64,000 nt of DNA from Oribacterium parvum ACB1 (GTDB lineage Bacteria > Bacillota > Clostridia > Lachnospirales > Lachnospiraceae): contig NZ_KE148312.1 of assembly GCF_000238055.2 (NCBI RefSeq), positions 258,001 through 322,000 on the forward strand. Direction: 5' to 3'. The translations under genes and the position numbers were made by a program. Below, piece by piece: positions 17,498 to 26,201 of the stretch. Within the stretch, counting starts at the first letter, position 1. The number at the start of each line of letters is the position of its first letter. The notes below the pieces were generated by a model. It was not told the DNA's origin. It did no database searches and saw only the letters and a program-made list of their open reading frames with translations.

Positions 17498-17534
17498 AAA
17501 AACTTACTCTATTTTAGGTAAAGCATGGTAAAAT
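17498..17534 (+). repeat. 37-bp direct repeat, right copy
   Basis: Identical to 11582-11618 over all 37 bases. The spacer from 17535 to 17685 beyond it is A/T-rich and holds the presumed promoter of the response regulator, though no clear -35/-10 pair stands out. Confidence 0.7.
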
Positions 17535-17685
17535 AAACCGATTATTTTTGAAGCGTATAGCAGCAGCTTTTGGGAAATAGCGGATTTTTGCCATTTATAA
17601 TTAAAATTCACATATTTTTTATTATAGATTATTTAATAGGAACTCGGAAATTGCCATAAGAATTTAATTAATAGGAGTGAGAGAC

Positions 17686-18429
17686 TTGCTGAAAATCTTT
17701 ATTTTAGAGGATGAAAGAATACAACAATCCCGCATTGAAAAGGTGATTAAGGAACTGATTAGTAGGAAGAGCTTATCTTGTAAGGCACCGGAAATCTTTG
17801 GAAATGCCGGGCAGCTTCTTACTGCGATAACGGAAAGAGGTTCTCATCAGCTTTTCTTTTTGGATATTGAGATTAGAGGAGAGGAAAAGAAGGGGCTGGA
17901 TATTGCGAAAGAAATTCGGAGCCGAGATCCCAATGCCACTATCGTATTTGTGACAACCCATTCGGAATTTATGCCGATTACCTTTCGCTATAAGGTTTCG
18001 GCACTGGATTTTATTGACAAAGCTTTGGATGAGGAACATTTTTCCGAGCGTGTGGAGTCGGCTATTGAGTACACGTTGGAAAAACTTGGTGCTACTGTAT
18101 CGGAGGATTCTTTCAGTTTTGAAACGGCCATGGCCAGAGTGCAGGTTCCTTTTCATAAAATTTTGTATTTTGAGTCTTCGCCTACCGTCCATAAGGTGAT
18201 TTTACATACCAAGGAGGAAAGAATCGAGTTCTATGCAGGGCTTTCCGACCTGGAAAAGGCGGATTCCAGACTTTACCAATGTCACCGCTCCTTTGTGGTC
18301 AATCCGGAAAACATTGTAAAGATTGATAAGGAGGAGAAAATGGCGGTATTCGAGAATCAGGAGAGCTGTCTGATTTCCCGTATGAAGTATAGAGGACTTT
18401 TGGAACGGATGAAGCAGATGAAGCAGTAA
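17686..18429 (+). CDS. LytTR response regulator (AgrA-like)
   Basis: A 247-residue regulator. The receiver domain starts LKIFILEDE and has the phosphoacceptor Asp60 in FFLDIEI. The C-terminal LytTR DNA-binding domain spans roughly residues 140-240 (KILYFESSPTVHKV, YQCHRSFVVNPENI, SRMKYRGL). LytTR proteins bind pairs of ~9-bp direct repeats. I choose the TTG start at 17686 because AGGAGTG lies 6 bases before it; a GTG at 17677 would overlap its own RBS. It is followed at 23 bases by the kinase gene. The target is probably the ABC operon promoter at 19877-19945. Confidence 0.85.
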   Translation: MLKIFILEDERIQQSRIEKVIKELISRKSLSCKAPEIFGNAGQLLTAITERGSHQLFFLDIEIRGEEKKGLDIAKEIRSRDPNATIVFVTTHSEFMPITFRYKVSALDFIDKALDEEHFSERVESAIEYTLEKLGATVSEDSFSFETAMARVQVPFHKILYFESSPTVHKVILHTKEERIEFYAGLSDLEKADSRLYQCHRSFVVNPENIVKIDKEEKMAVFENQESCLISRMKYRGLLERMKQMKQ

Positions 18430-18452
18430 AATATTTTCAGAGAGGAGAAGGT

Positions 18453-19760
18453 ATGGAATCTATGATCAATCTGACAATTGAATATGTGAAAATCGTCAAC
18501 GTGATGTTGTTCTATCGTCAGATTAGCGATGAAAATATGCCTCTTTGGTCTTTTCTTCTTGTTCCGGTTCTTTTTGAGCTACTGTTTTTCTTTTTTCCGC
18601 CTCTTGCTTTCTTCGGGTATTTTGTGAGCTTCGTGCTGTACAGCTTCTATCGAAATCGGGAGAAAGACGGAGGACTGAAGCTGTTTTACGGTCTTTATCC
18701 TATTGTTTTAGAAAGCCTTTTGGGAAGGATGCTGGCCTTCTATGTCTTTCCGTTCTTCGGCATTTCCGTTTACAATGAGGCGAGTATCGGCGGATATGAT
18801 CTTCTGATTGAACTTCTGGTTTTCCCCCTCTATTTTGTCCTTATAAAATCCCTGAGAATCAATTTTCAGGAGCTGAAGAAAGGCTTTGCGCGTGGTTTTT
18901 TTCGCCGCTTTTTACTGCCAATCAATCTCTCGATGATGGTTTACACTGTTTTGATTACAGCCTTTTTGATGCTGCGTGACCACTTTTCTTGGGCGGACAG
19001 CCTTCGGGGACAGCTGAATAATCTCTATATCATTATCTTTTTCGTGGTGCTTTTATATATCAATGCCGTTTCCAAGGAAAGACTGGAAGCGGAAGTGCTG
19101 GAGCAAAAGGACAGTGAGCTAAAGGCGCTTTCCGAATACAGCCATCATGTGGAGGAGTTATACGGAGAGATTCGCAGTTTTCGCCATGACTATATGAATA
19201 TCTTAACCAGCTTGAAGCTGGGAATTGAGCGGAAAGACTTTGACAGCATTCAAAACATTTATAATACGGTTCTAAAAGATAGCGGAAAGCCCTTTTACAG
19301 CAGTAAATTTGACCTTGCAAAATTAAGCCGGATTGAAAATGATGCGGTAAAAAGTGTCTTATCCGCGAAGCTCCTTGAGGCCCAGAGTAAGGGGATAGAG
19401 ACTTCTGTAGAGATAGAAGAAGAGATTTATGATTTTCAAATCGAGCTGCTGGATTTCATCAAGATTCTTTCTATTCTCTGTGACAATGCCATAGAGGGCT
19501 GTCTTACTGCTGAAGCACCGAAAATCGCCATTGCCTTGATTCGTGAGGAGAAAATGCTCATTTTGGTGGTGGAAAACAGCACAAAGGCGGAAAAACTGGA
19601 GCTCTCTCCTATTTTCGAAAAGGGGTATTCCTCTAAGGGGGAAGGCAGAGGACTTGGTCTTTATAACGTGCGTGCGATTTTGGAAAAATATCCGAAATCT
19701 CTAATCAGTACCCGCAGCGCCAATCATCTTTTTTCTCAAACCATTCAGTTTTGCAAATAG
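18453..19760 (+). CDS. GHKL sensor histidine kinase (AgrC-like)
   Basis: A 435-residue membrane kinase with about six N-terminal membrane segments (residues ~10-205), a coiled linker, and a GHKL catalytic half. The phosphoacceptor box is SFRHDYMNIL with His245. The N-box is CDNAIEG and the G-box is GEGRGLGLYNV. This architecture matches peptide-sensing AgrC/ComD kinases, but no autoinducer peptide or AgrB-like protease gene is visible nearby. It is co-transcribed with the LytTR regulator; RBS GAGAGGAGAAGG precedes the ATG. The ligand is unknown. Confidence 0.85.
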   Translation: MESMINLTIEYVKIVNVMLFYRQISDENMPLWSFLLVPVLFELLFFFFPPLAFFGYFVSFVLYSFYRNREKDGGLKLFYGLYPIVLESLLGRMLAFYVFPFFGISVYNEASIGGYDLLIELLVFPLYFVLIKSLRINFQELKKGFARGFFRRFLLPINLSMMVYTVLITAFLMLRDHFSWADSLRGQLNNLYIIIFFVVLLYINAVSKERLEAEVLEQKDSELKALSEYSHHVEELYGEIRSFRHDYMNILTSLKLGIERKDFDSIQNIYNTVLKDSGKPFYSSKFDLAKLSRIENDAVKSVLSAKLLEAQSKGIETSVEIEEEIYDFQIELLDFIKILSILCDNAIEGCLTAEAPKIAIALIREEKMLILVVENSTKAEKLELSPIFEKGYSSKGEGRGLGLYNVRAILEKYPKSLISTRSANHLFSQTIQFCK

Positions 19761-19790
19761 ACCTTGGAAGCCTTGTCTAAGGTCTATTTT
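19756..19790 (+). terminator. Weak hairpin at the end of the kinase gene
   Basis: AATAGACCTT (19756-19765) pairs with AAGGTCTATT (19779-19788) and is followed by only a few Ts. It may end the two-component transcript before the ABC operon promoter. Confidence 0.4.
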
Positions 19791-19876
19791 CGTGCGCTTC
19801 TTTGTGCGATACTCCTTTCAAAAAACTTTTTTCGCTGCTATATGATGTTCTTTCAGTCTGTTTTTTTCTGGAAAAT

Positions 19877-19945
19877 TACCGTTCGCGACAAAATAAGTAC
19901 CGTTTGCGACAAGCTTATTTTCTCTTTCGGCACACGTTCTATAAT
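19877..19945 (+). promoter_or_regulatory. LytTR-type direct repeats and promoter of the ABC operon
   Basis: TACCGTTCGCGACAA (19877-19891) and TACCGTTTGCGACAA (19898-19912) are near-identical direct repeats exactly 21 bp (two helical turns) apart. The -10 is a consensus TATAAT (19940-19945), while the -35 position (around 19917-19922, ATTTTC) is poor. This layout of boxes just upstream of a weak -35 is that of an activator-dependent LytTR promoter. The adjacent AgrA-like regulator is the obvious binder. Confidence 0.8.
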
Positions 19946-19983
19946 GAGCCTCGTAAACAAAAAAGAAAGGGAGGTTCACTGAG

Positions 19984-20652
19984 ATGTTTAGAGTAGATGA
20001 AATCAAGAAGTCCTTTAAAAATAAAGAGGTATTAAAGGGTGTTTCCTTCTCCATAGAAGAAGGAGAGAAGGTCGCTTTGCTGGGGAACAATGGAGCGGGA
20101 AAGAGTACGCTGATGAAAATCATTGCCGGTCAGCTGGAGGCAAATTCCGGTACTGTGAAGACGGCACTGGATTATCAGACAGAAATCGGCATGATGCCCC
20201 AGGGCGATATTTTGATCGATGATTTGACAGTTTCGGATTTAGTACAGCTAAAAAGTGCGATGAATCGAATTGCAATAGATGTGGATAAAGCCTTGGAAAA
20301 AGTTTCCTTGCAGGATTTTAAAAAGCAATATGTGGGCGGTCTTTCCGGCGGGCAAAAGAGAAGGCTTTCCTTACTGCTCAGCATTTTAAATTCTCCGAAG
20401 CTGATTTTTCTGGATGAGCCAACCACCGGAATGGATCTGGAATCCGTAGACCGGTTTTGGAAGCTTCTCGAGAAGGAAAAATATACTTCCGTGATTGTTA
20501 CCCATGATTTTAACCAGATTGATCATTTCTTTACAAAAGTGATGATTTTAAAAAATGGACGGATTGCTGCAACGGAATCCGTAGAAGAGATTCATCGGCA
20601 GGGGAAAACGATTGAAGAGTTTTATAGAGAAAAGGTTGAAAAGGAGGCCTAA
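19984..20652 (+). CDS. ABC transporter ATP-binding protein
   Basis: A 222-residue ATPase with Walker A LLGNNGAGKST, signature LSGGQKRR, Walker B KLIFLDEPTTGMD, and switch His in VTHDFNQIDH. It resembles the ATPase of small ABC-2 exporters (antibiotic, bacteriocin or peptide efflux and immunity). The permease follows after 2 bases, so they form one transcript. RBS GGGAGG precedes the ATG. Its promoter carries LytTR boxes, so export is probably induced by the neighbouring two-component system. Confidence 0.87.
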   Translation: MFRVDEIKKSFKNKEVLKGVSFSIEEGEKVALLGNNGAGKSTLMKIIAGQLEANSGTVKTALDYQTEIGMMPQGDILIDDLTVSDLVQLKSAMNRIAIDVDKALEKVSLQDFKKQYVGGLSGGQKRRLSLLLSILNSPKLIFLDEPTTGMDLESVDRFWKLLEKEKYTSVIVTHDFNQIDHFFTKVMILKNGRIAATESVEEIHRQGKTIEEFYREKVEKEA

Positions 20653-20654
20653 AA

Positions 20655-21371
20655 ATGATTAGTATGATTCAATTAAAGCAGGTGTTACGAAACAGAAGAT
20701 TTGTCTTGTTTACGATCCTTCTTCCGCTGGCATGGTATATGTTCTTATACAATATTCAGGCGGATATGTTACCGAATATTATGCTGGGGATTGCCGTGTT
20801 TATCGGTATCATCGGAAATAGTCTGGCAACCTTTAGTAAAAGAATCTCCTCTGACATCGGTTTTTATTCCTTTGAATCCCGATTTTCCAACTACGGCATA
20901 AAAAACTATCTTTTGGACCAGACCTTCGTACAAATCGTGTTAAATACCTTGATTTTTGTTGTGGTTTTAGGCGTTGCGACGATATTTGCCAAATTCCCGA
21001 TTAACGGAAAGCTGGGAATTCAGTTTTTCTTATTGACTGTCATGGGCATTTACTTCAGTATTATCGGCTTTGTGCTCGGTGTGAGATTGGATGCGAAACT
21101 CATTGATACGGTGGGATTTCCGGTCATTATTCTGGCAGCTTTGACCATTATGCCCTTCGCAAGCTTCGGAGCGGAAAGCGGGTTTATTTCCCTTGTTGCC
21201 AAAGTACAAAGGATTTTCCCGGGCTATTATTACACGAATATGATGAATGCGATTTTGTCCGGAAATGGAATTCAGCTAAAGGATATGCTGCTCTTTATAA
21301 CAAGCTTTGTACTGAATATCATTCCTTTGTACTTCCTTGTTCCCAAGGTGAAATTAAGTAAGGCAAAATAA
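20655..21371 (+). CDS. ABC-2 type transporter permease
   Basis: A 238-residue protein with six predicted membrane segments, as expected for an ABC-2 permease (first segment FVLFTILLPLAWYMFLY, last SFVLNIIPLYFLVP). AAGGAGG inside the end of the ATPase gene serves as its RBS. With the ATPase it would form a homodimeric-permease exporter. The substrate is unknown; a peptide signal or an antimicrobial peptide is plausible from the AgrAC-like control. Confidence 0.82.
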   Translation: MISMIQLKQVLRNRRFVLFTILLPLAWYMFLYNIQADMLPNIMLGIAVFIGIIGNSLATFSKRISSDIGFYSFESRFSNYGIKNYLLDQTFVQIVLNTLIFVVVLGVATIFAKFPINGKLGIQFFLLTVMGIYFSIIGFVLGVRLDAKLIDTVGFPVIILAALTIMPFASFGAESGFISLVAKVQRIFPGYYYTNMMNAILSGNGIQLKDMLLFITSFVLNIIPLYFLVPKVKLSKAK

Positions 21372-21437
21372 GAGATCTTATGCAAAGAAAAAAATTCTAT
21401 ACAAAGAAAGAGTTTCTATGCAAAGAAAAGCGGAGTC
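21372..21437 (+). repeat. Degenerate tandem units between convergent genes
   Basis: Units resembling TCTATGCAAAGAAA occur about four times in a row (near 21376, 21396, 21414, 21436), with substitutions. The layout is like the array at 8017-8110. Confidence 0.5.
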
Positions 21438-22463
21438 CTATGAAAAACCTTCGTTCTTATGTAGCATCTCCGTCACTTCGTTTGCGAAATATACGGCATA
21501 TTTCAGCTTAATCGCCGTTTCTTCTATTCGCCATGCCTGAAGACTTTTCTTGTCTTTTGGCACGGCGAAGGAATAGCGATCGTTATAATTTGCAAAATAA
21601 ATTCGAGCTTCGTTGCTATAGAAGGAAAACTTGCAGTCCGAAGTCATGCTGTTAAACCATTCGATGACAGAGGGAGTTAAGAATTTTCTTGTAGATTGTT
21701 CATCCGTACAGTAAATGTTGTAGTGTTCGTTATGCTGTATGTCTTCTACATCGATTTTCTTCCCGTCTTGCATGGTGCCGGGATAGCCCCCTTGGGTTTC
21801 AAAGAGAAGGAAATGCTCTGTCGGAACAATCCGCAATTCTCCTTTTAAAGAGAATGTGTTCTTTATGGAGTAGACCTGTCCGAGAAAGTCGGTTACATCA
21901 TCGTAACCGTCTTTTCCTTTTATGACACTATACGCATATAAATCCACTGTTTTGAGATCTCTTTCATCATTGAGCTTGAGTATTCCGGATTGGATATAGT
22001 ATTCTGAACTGGGAACCACTTCTTTTACATTGTTCGGGGACATGTCATGTTCCGTATCGATTTCTGAAGAAGGATAAAGGACTTGCAGTATCGTTGCAAG
22101 AATGTCTCGTTCATAAAGCTTGCGGAGCTTAGCTCTTTGCTTTGCTTCCCAACCGGAACCAATCAAGCTATAAAGTAGGACACTAAGAATCTGAAGCACC
22201 ACAAGAAAGATGCCCAGTCTGGCGAGGAGCATCATAAGTGCATCTATAAATTCACTGCGGGGAAGAGCACCTTCATCGGTAAGGAGCATTAAACCGCCAC
22301 CAAAAAGAAAGCAAAGAAACAAAAGAACCATATTCCTAGCAAAATAATGTTGTACTCTTTCTTTCCAAGTGATGGTATTCCGTATGGCTTTCCAGCTATG
22401 TTGAAACCGCGTAGTATTCTGAAGTTCATCTATTTTCTTTAGTTCTTCTTGGCTCAAATCCAT
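21438..22463 (-). CDS. DUF3137-like membrane protein
   Basis: A 341-residue protein. An N-terminal cytoplasmic helix is followed by two membrane segments (NMVLLFLCFLFGGGLMLL, and roughly residues 82-105) and a ~220-residue soluble domain. That domain has the strand pattern of DUF3137 proteins (YYIQSGILKL, VDLYAYSVIKGK, HFLLFETQGG, CKFSFYSNEARIYFA). No enzymatic residues are evident. RBS AAAGGAA precedes the ATG. It is convergent with the ABC operon. The family assignment is tentative. Confidence 0.55.
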   Translation of the reverse strand: MDLSQEELKKIDELQNTTRFQHSWKAIRNTITWKERVQHYFARNMVLLFLCFLFGGGLMLLTDEGALPRSEFIDALMMLLARLGIFLVVLQILSVLLYSLIGSGWEAKQRAKLRKLYERDILATILQVLYPSSEIDTEHDMSPNNVKEVVPSSEYYIQSGILKLNDERDLKTVDLYAYSVIKGKDGYDDVTDFLGQVYSIKNTFSLKGELRIVPTEHFLLFETQGGYPGTMQDGKKIDVEDIQHNEHYNIYCTDEQSTRKFLTPSVIEWFNSMTSDCKFSFYSNEARIYFANYNDRYSFAVPKDKKSLQAWRIEETAIKLKYAVYFANEVTEMLHKNEGFS

Positions 22464-22668
22464 TTTCGATTTCCTTTCTTTCTACTCGTATCATAAATGC
22501 TTTAAATAAAGAATACTTCTTTTTTTACCATTACTTTTGTTGTAATGGTAAAAAATAAATTATTCTAGAGATTTTTAAGCATAACACAGGAGAGTTCTAT
22601 TCGTGATATAATAAATTATCTTTTTCTGGAATTTTGATTCGATTAGATTGGGAAGTGGAGGAAAAATT

Positions 22669-23082
22669 ATGGAATTTTTCATTGCGGAAGAGGGAGTTCC
22701 GATAAACCTTGGCCCTAACGGGGGAAGCATCGCTTATTTCGGCAGTGAAATAGACTTTCAATATGAAACGGAAGCACCTCATGGAGACGGGATTTTTTCC
22801 GCAAAGCTTCCGCTACTTGAAAGGTCGCTTCCCTTTTGGCTTTATGGGCGGAATCTCCTGTTTTTAGATGCCTATTATTTACTGGCGGAGACGGTGGAGA
22901 AAGGCAGTTGGAGTCCGATTTGCAGTATGCTGATTAATATTCATTACGGACAATACGCTTCTTTGGGACAGTGGTATAGCAGCGTGCGTATCGAGGAAAA
23001 AGGAATTTGCTTATGTAATGATTTTGATGGCAGCAGCTTTTTTCTGGAAAATCCGAAAGAACTACAGTGGAATGACATGTAA
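22669..23082 (+). CDS. Uncharacterised 137-residue protein
   Basis: A soluble acidic protein beginning MEFFIAEEGVPINLGP, with strands and aromatic residues through the middle (FWLYGRNLLFLDAYYL). The size, composition and lack of catalytic motifs resemble small immunity-type proteins, but I recognise no family. RBS GTGGAGG lies 8 bases before ATG 22669. It is single, with no toxin gene adjacent. Confidence 0.5.
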   Translation: MEFFIAEEGVPINLGPNGGSIAYFGSEIDFQYETEAPHGDGIFSAKLPLLERSLPFWLYGRNLLFLDAYYLLAETVEKGSWSPICSMLINIHYGQYASLGQWYSSVRIEEKGICLCNDFDGSSFFLENPKELQWNDM

Positions 23083-23167
23083 GAGAAGTCCCTTACATGA
23101 TTAAGTCAAAGACTTCATTAAACGGACGCCCCTTCTTACGGAGTGATTGATCATAGCTGTGGGTTTC

Positions 23168-23185
23168 GTGTCATAATAATGACAC
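23168..23185. repeat. Short palindrome
   Basis: GTGTCAT (23168-23174) and ATGACAC (23179-23185) form a 7-bp inverted repeat with a 4-base centre, about 145 bases before the KilA-N remnant. It could be an operator. Nothing else is recognised in 23083-23330. Confidence 0.35.
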
Positions 23186-23330
23186 AGGCAAATAGTCAAG
23201 TAAATACAAGGGTTTTAGAGCTTCTACCAAAGTTTAAAATCAAAAAAATGAATCGTTGGTATGCTGTTTAGAGCAGTTATTATGAAAATAAATGTTGTAA
23301 ACAGTACATCAGCATAAAGGAGGAACTCAT

Positions 23331-23581
23331 ATGTCTAAGGTGAAAAAAGAGACGATTGAAGCCAAAGGATTTATACTTAAGACTTTCAAAACGACTATAT
23401 AAGTCTAACGGATATTGCTAGATATAAAAGCGATGAACCAAGTGATGCAATTAAAAATTGGATGAGAAGAAAAGATACAATTGAATTTCTTGGTTTATGG
23501 GAAAGCTTAAACAACATGAATTTCAATTCGGTCGAATTCCTGAATAACAAAAAATCAGCTGTCTTGTTAAGGGTAAACTGA
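23331..23581 (+). pseudogene. KilA-N domain protein, frameshifted and truncated
   Basis: A strong RBS (AAAGGAGG) and ATG open MSKVKKETIEAKGF, but this frame stops after 23 codons. The family sequence continues in another frame as DYISLTDIARYKSDE, then NWMRRKDTIEFLGLWESL, and breaks off at a stop about 60 codons later. Intact KilA-N proteins of this type are ~250 residues. They are typically phage- or defence-linked DNA-binding proteins. The frameshift lies near 23390. Confidence 0.8.
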
Positions 23582-23789
23582 ACACTCAGCAGAGCTGAGC
23601 GCCCTTGACATTCCAACTGATTTTTGTTAGATAGTAACCAACGCTTGAACAGCAGTTTGTGCTACTCAAGCAACGTAACTTTCATAGAAGACCATCATTT
23701 ACAGAAAAAATTTCAGACTCGGGGGTCCGGACATTTTCTTGGACAGCATCTCGAATTATTTTCTGCGGTTCTCTACTGAGTACAAGTAA
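23582..23789. other. Gap without recognisable gene
   Basis: This stretch between the KilA-N and helicase remnants holds a small hairpin (CTCAGC/GCTGAG near 23585) and no frame with family resemblance. It looks like deletion scar sequence. Confidence 0.4.
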
Positions 23790-24074
23790 ATCAACGGTGA
23801 GGATTCTCTTGCCACGGGCAACTGGTATGAGTATGTGGAGTACGGAACCACAAATGAGATAATCATACAGTTGCAACGATATGGCTTTTCTCGTGAATCG
23901 GCTACATACATTCGTGATCACCAGGATGATTATATAATCCGGCAGGATGATGGAACCATCAAAATACGCTGGACAGATATTCAAAAATGCACAGACTCGG
24001 AAGTGCAGAGAGAACTGCCGGATGTTCATTTCAATACGCCGGAGTTGTTTATTGAAGAGACTGTAACGGAGTAA
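23790..24074 (+). pseudogene. C-terminal remnant of a DEAD/DEAH-type helicase
   Basis: An open frame of 94 codons without a start reads GNWYEYVEYGTTNE then LQRYGFSRESATYIRDHQDD and ends NTPELFIEE. This resembles the last part of DEAD/DEAH helicases in Firmicute accessory islands. The other ~90% is missing. It ends 30 bases before mcrB, in the same direction, so the intact locus probably had a helicase as its first gene. The helicase assignment rests on remembered family sequence and is tentative. Confidence 0.45.
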
Positions 24075-24104
24075 GAAGCAAAGAAGAAATAATGGAGGTG
24101 CAGC

Positions 24105-26201
24105 ATGGCTATTCCAAAAATCAAAAAACAGGACATCATCGACGCCTTAAAGTATATCGATGAGAACGGCGTGCCTTTTCATAACCAGAGCACGAAGTAT
24201 GAAATTGTGACCGAGGACGGAAAGCGGTACCCGCTGAAGTATGTGGTGGACGTGGCTGACCATATAGCAAACGGTACGGATATTTCCACAGAGGGCTTTA
24301 GCGCCGTGGAGGCAAAGAGCTACCTTGAAGGACAAGAATTTACAATAGAGACAAAGCAGCAGGAGAAATTTGAACTGTCTGTAACTGCCGAGAGTGTGGA
24401 ATCCACTGATGAGCGCTTTACAATGGACAACTTGAGCCTTGGCGACAATTATAAGCCTCTTGATGTGTATTTCAAAAAGGCGAACGGGGAAATGGTTAAG
24501 CGTTCTTATAGCAAAGGCGAAAGGAGAAACTCGAATCAAACCATGCCCCGAATCGCTTTCCAGATTTTTGAAAAGCAGATATCCGGTATGTCGGTTGAGG
24601 ATAAGGAGAGCTTTCCTATCTGCAAATACAATCCGGATAGCGATATGATCCGCGGGATATTCTCCAGCGTGGAGGAATTTAAGAAGCACCGTAACACCAT
24701 AGAGTACCTGACATATGGCTATGACAACGGCAGACAGTTCGTTATCTATTGCTGGAATATCTTCTCTACGATTATTTTCGCTCAGGAATGTTTGAAGCGA
24801 TTTGGAAAGCCTGGGGATCAGTTTATTCTGACCTACCGCGAGAAAGATGAGAAAGAAACCGAGGTTGCGGAGACAGAAGCAGCCGCACAGGAAGAACTCG
24901 TTCAGCAGTTCAAGGGTTATCGGAATCCGTTCTCTTCCATGCTGATAGCATCGAAAAATCTGATTTTCAGAGGCGCGCCGGGTACTGGAAAATCATACCT
25001 TGCAAAAGAAATCGCCACTGATATTATCAGCAACGGTTATTTCGACGATTATACACTGCTCACAGATGAGCAGAAGAAACAGGTGGAGTTTGTGCAGTTC
25101 CATCCGAGTTATGACTACTCTGATTTTATCGAAGGCTTGAGACCGAAGGTAAATGACGATGGGACTATGGGCTTTGAACTGCAGGATGGCATCTTCAAGA
25201 AATTCGTTGCCCGTGCAAGAAAGAACTACGAGGATTCCCAGAAGTCGAAGGAAACGATAGAAAAGGAACTCTCTGTGCAGGAGTCCATGACGGAGTTTTT
25301 CTCCGGTATCGAGCTCGGCGTGGATAGCTTTAAAACGATTAACGGCAATGAGTTTACGATTACCAGCGTTGATAACAAGCATATCAATATCTCCATCCCC
25401 GGTAATGCTACTGTTAATCGTCTTACCCTCAATTTGGATGAGGTACGGAGGATGCTGGAGTCCGGGCAGAAGTTCGACAAGATTAAGGATATTACGACCT
25501 TCTTCGGAAAGTCGTTTGCTACACAGGCGTATTCCTACGACTTCGCTATTTATAAGGCGATCAGGGCAAAGAAAAGTGCTGCCTCCAAGGCGAAGGCAAA
25601 GCAGGAAGAACTGAAGAAGTACATCTTCATTATTGACGAGATCAACCGTGGTGAGATTTCAAAGATTTTCGGCGAGCTCTTCTTTGCTATCGATCCTGGA
25701 TATCGTGGCAAAGCCGGTGAAATTTCTACGCAATATGCTAATCTGCATTCCGACCCAGATGAAAAGTTCTATATCCCGGAGAATGTTTACATCATCGGCA
25801 CCATGAACGATATAGACCGCTCTGTGGACAGCTTTGATTTTGCAATGCGCAGAAGGTTCCGCTTTGTGGAGCTCCGTGCCGACGAGCGTCTTGAGATGCT
25901 TGCATCTCTTGAAAATGAGGAGCTTGAAGCCGAAGCCATTAGGAGAATGGCTGCACTCAATAAGGAAATCGCAGCTGTAGAGGACTTAAACGAGAATTAC
26001 CAGATTGGCGCATCCTACTTCCTCAAGTTGAAGACGCTCGACTTCGACCAGCTTTGGACGGACTATCTGCAGCCGCTCCTGCAGGAATACATCCGGGGTA
26101 TGTATGATGAGGAAGGGCTTATGAGCAAATTTGCGAAAGCGTATGGCTATACAAAGCCTGCCGAAGGTGATGCGAATGAAACTACACAAGATCAAGGATA
26201 A
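24105..26201 (+). CDS. mcrB: McrB-like AAA+ GTPase, restriction subunit
   Basis: A 698-residue protein. Residues ~1-80 form a head domain (IIDALKYIDENGVPFHNQST) and a second substrate-recognition region lies around 110-230. The motor has Walker A GAPGTGKS at 290-297, Walker B IFIIDEINR with Asp511-Glu512, a GTMND sensor at 565-569, and arginines in DFAMRRRFRF. McrB binds modified DNA and drives the McrC nuclease in type IV restriction. The head domain, which sets the modification recognised, differs from E. coli McrB. It is the first intact gene of a four-gene operon; RBS GGAGGTG precedes the ATG. Confidence 0.87.
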   Translation: MAIPKIKKQDIIDALKYIDENGVPFHNQSTKYEIVTEDGKRYPLKYVVDVADHIANGTDISTEGFSAVEAKSYLEGQEFTIETKQQEKFELSVTAESVESTDERFTMDNLSLGDNYKPLDVYFKKANGEMVKRSYSKGERRNSNQTMPRIAFQIFEKQISGMSVEDKESFPICKYNPDSDMIRGIFSSVEEFKKHRNTIEYLTYGYDNGRQFVIYCWNIFSTIIFAQECLKRFGKPGDQFILTYREKDEKETEVAETEAAAQEELVQQFKGYRNPFSSMLIASKNLIFRGAPGTGKSYLAKEIATDIISNGYFDDYTLLTDEQKKQVEFVQFHPSYDYSDFIEGLRPKVNDDGTMGFELQDGIFKKFVARARKNYEDSQKSKETIEKELSVQESMTEFFSGIELGVDSFKTINGNEFTITSVDNKHINISIPGNATVNRLTLNLDEVRRMLESGQKFDKIKDITTFFGKSFATQAYSYDFAIYKAIRAKKSAASKAKAKQEELKKYIFIIDEINRGEISKIFGELFFAIDPGYRGKAGEISTQYANLHSDPDEKFYIPENVYIIGTMNDIDRSVDSFDFAMRRRFRFVELRADERLEMLASLENEELEAEAIRRMAALNKEIAAVEDLNENYQIGASYFLKLKTLDFDQLWTDYLQPLLQEYIRGMYDEEGLMSKFAKAYGYTKPAEGDANETTQDQG

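Noticed and set aside
17319-17531. 70-codon plus-strand frame after lacZ
   Set aside because: It reads through the IS hairpin and the antisense of the transposase tail. No RBS or family.
23211-23240. String starting GTTTTAGAGCTT, like the beginning of a type II-A CRISPR repeat
   Set aside because: It occurs once, has no second copy or spacers, and no cas gene is near. The likeness covers only ~11 bases.
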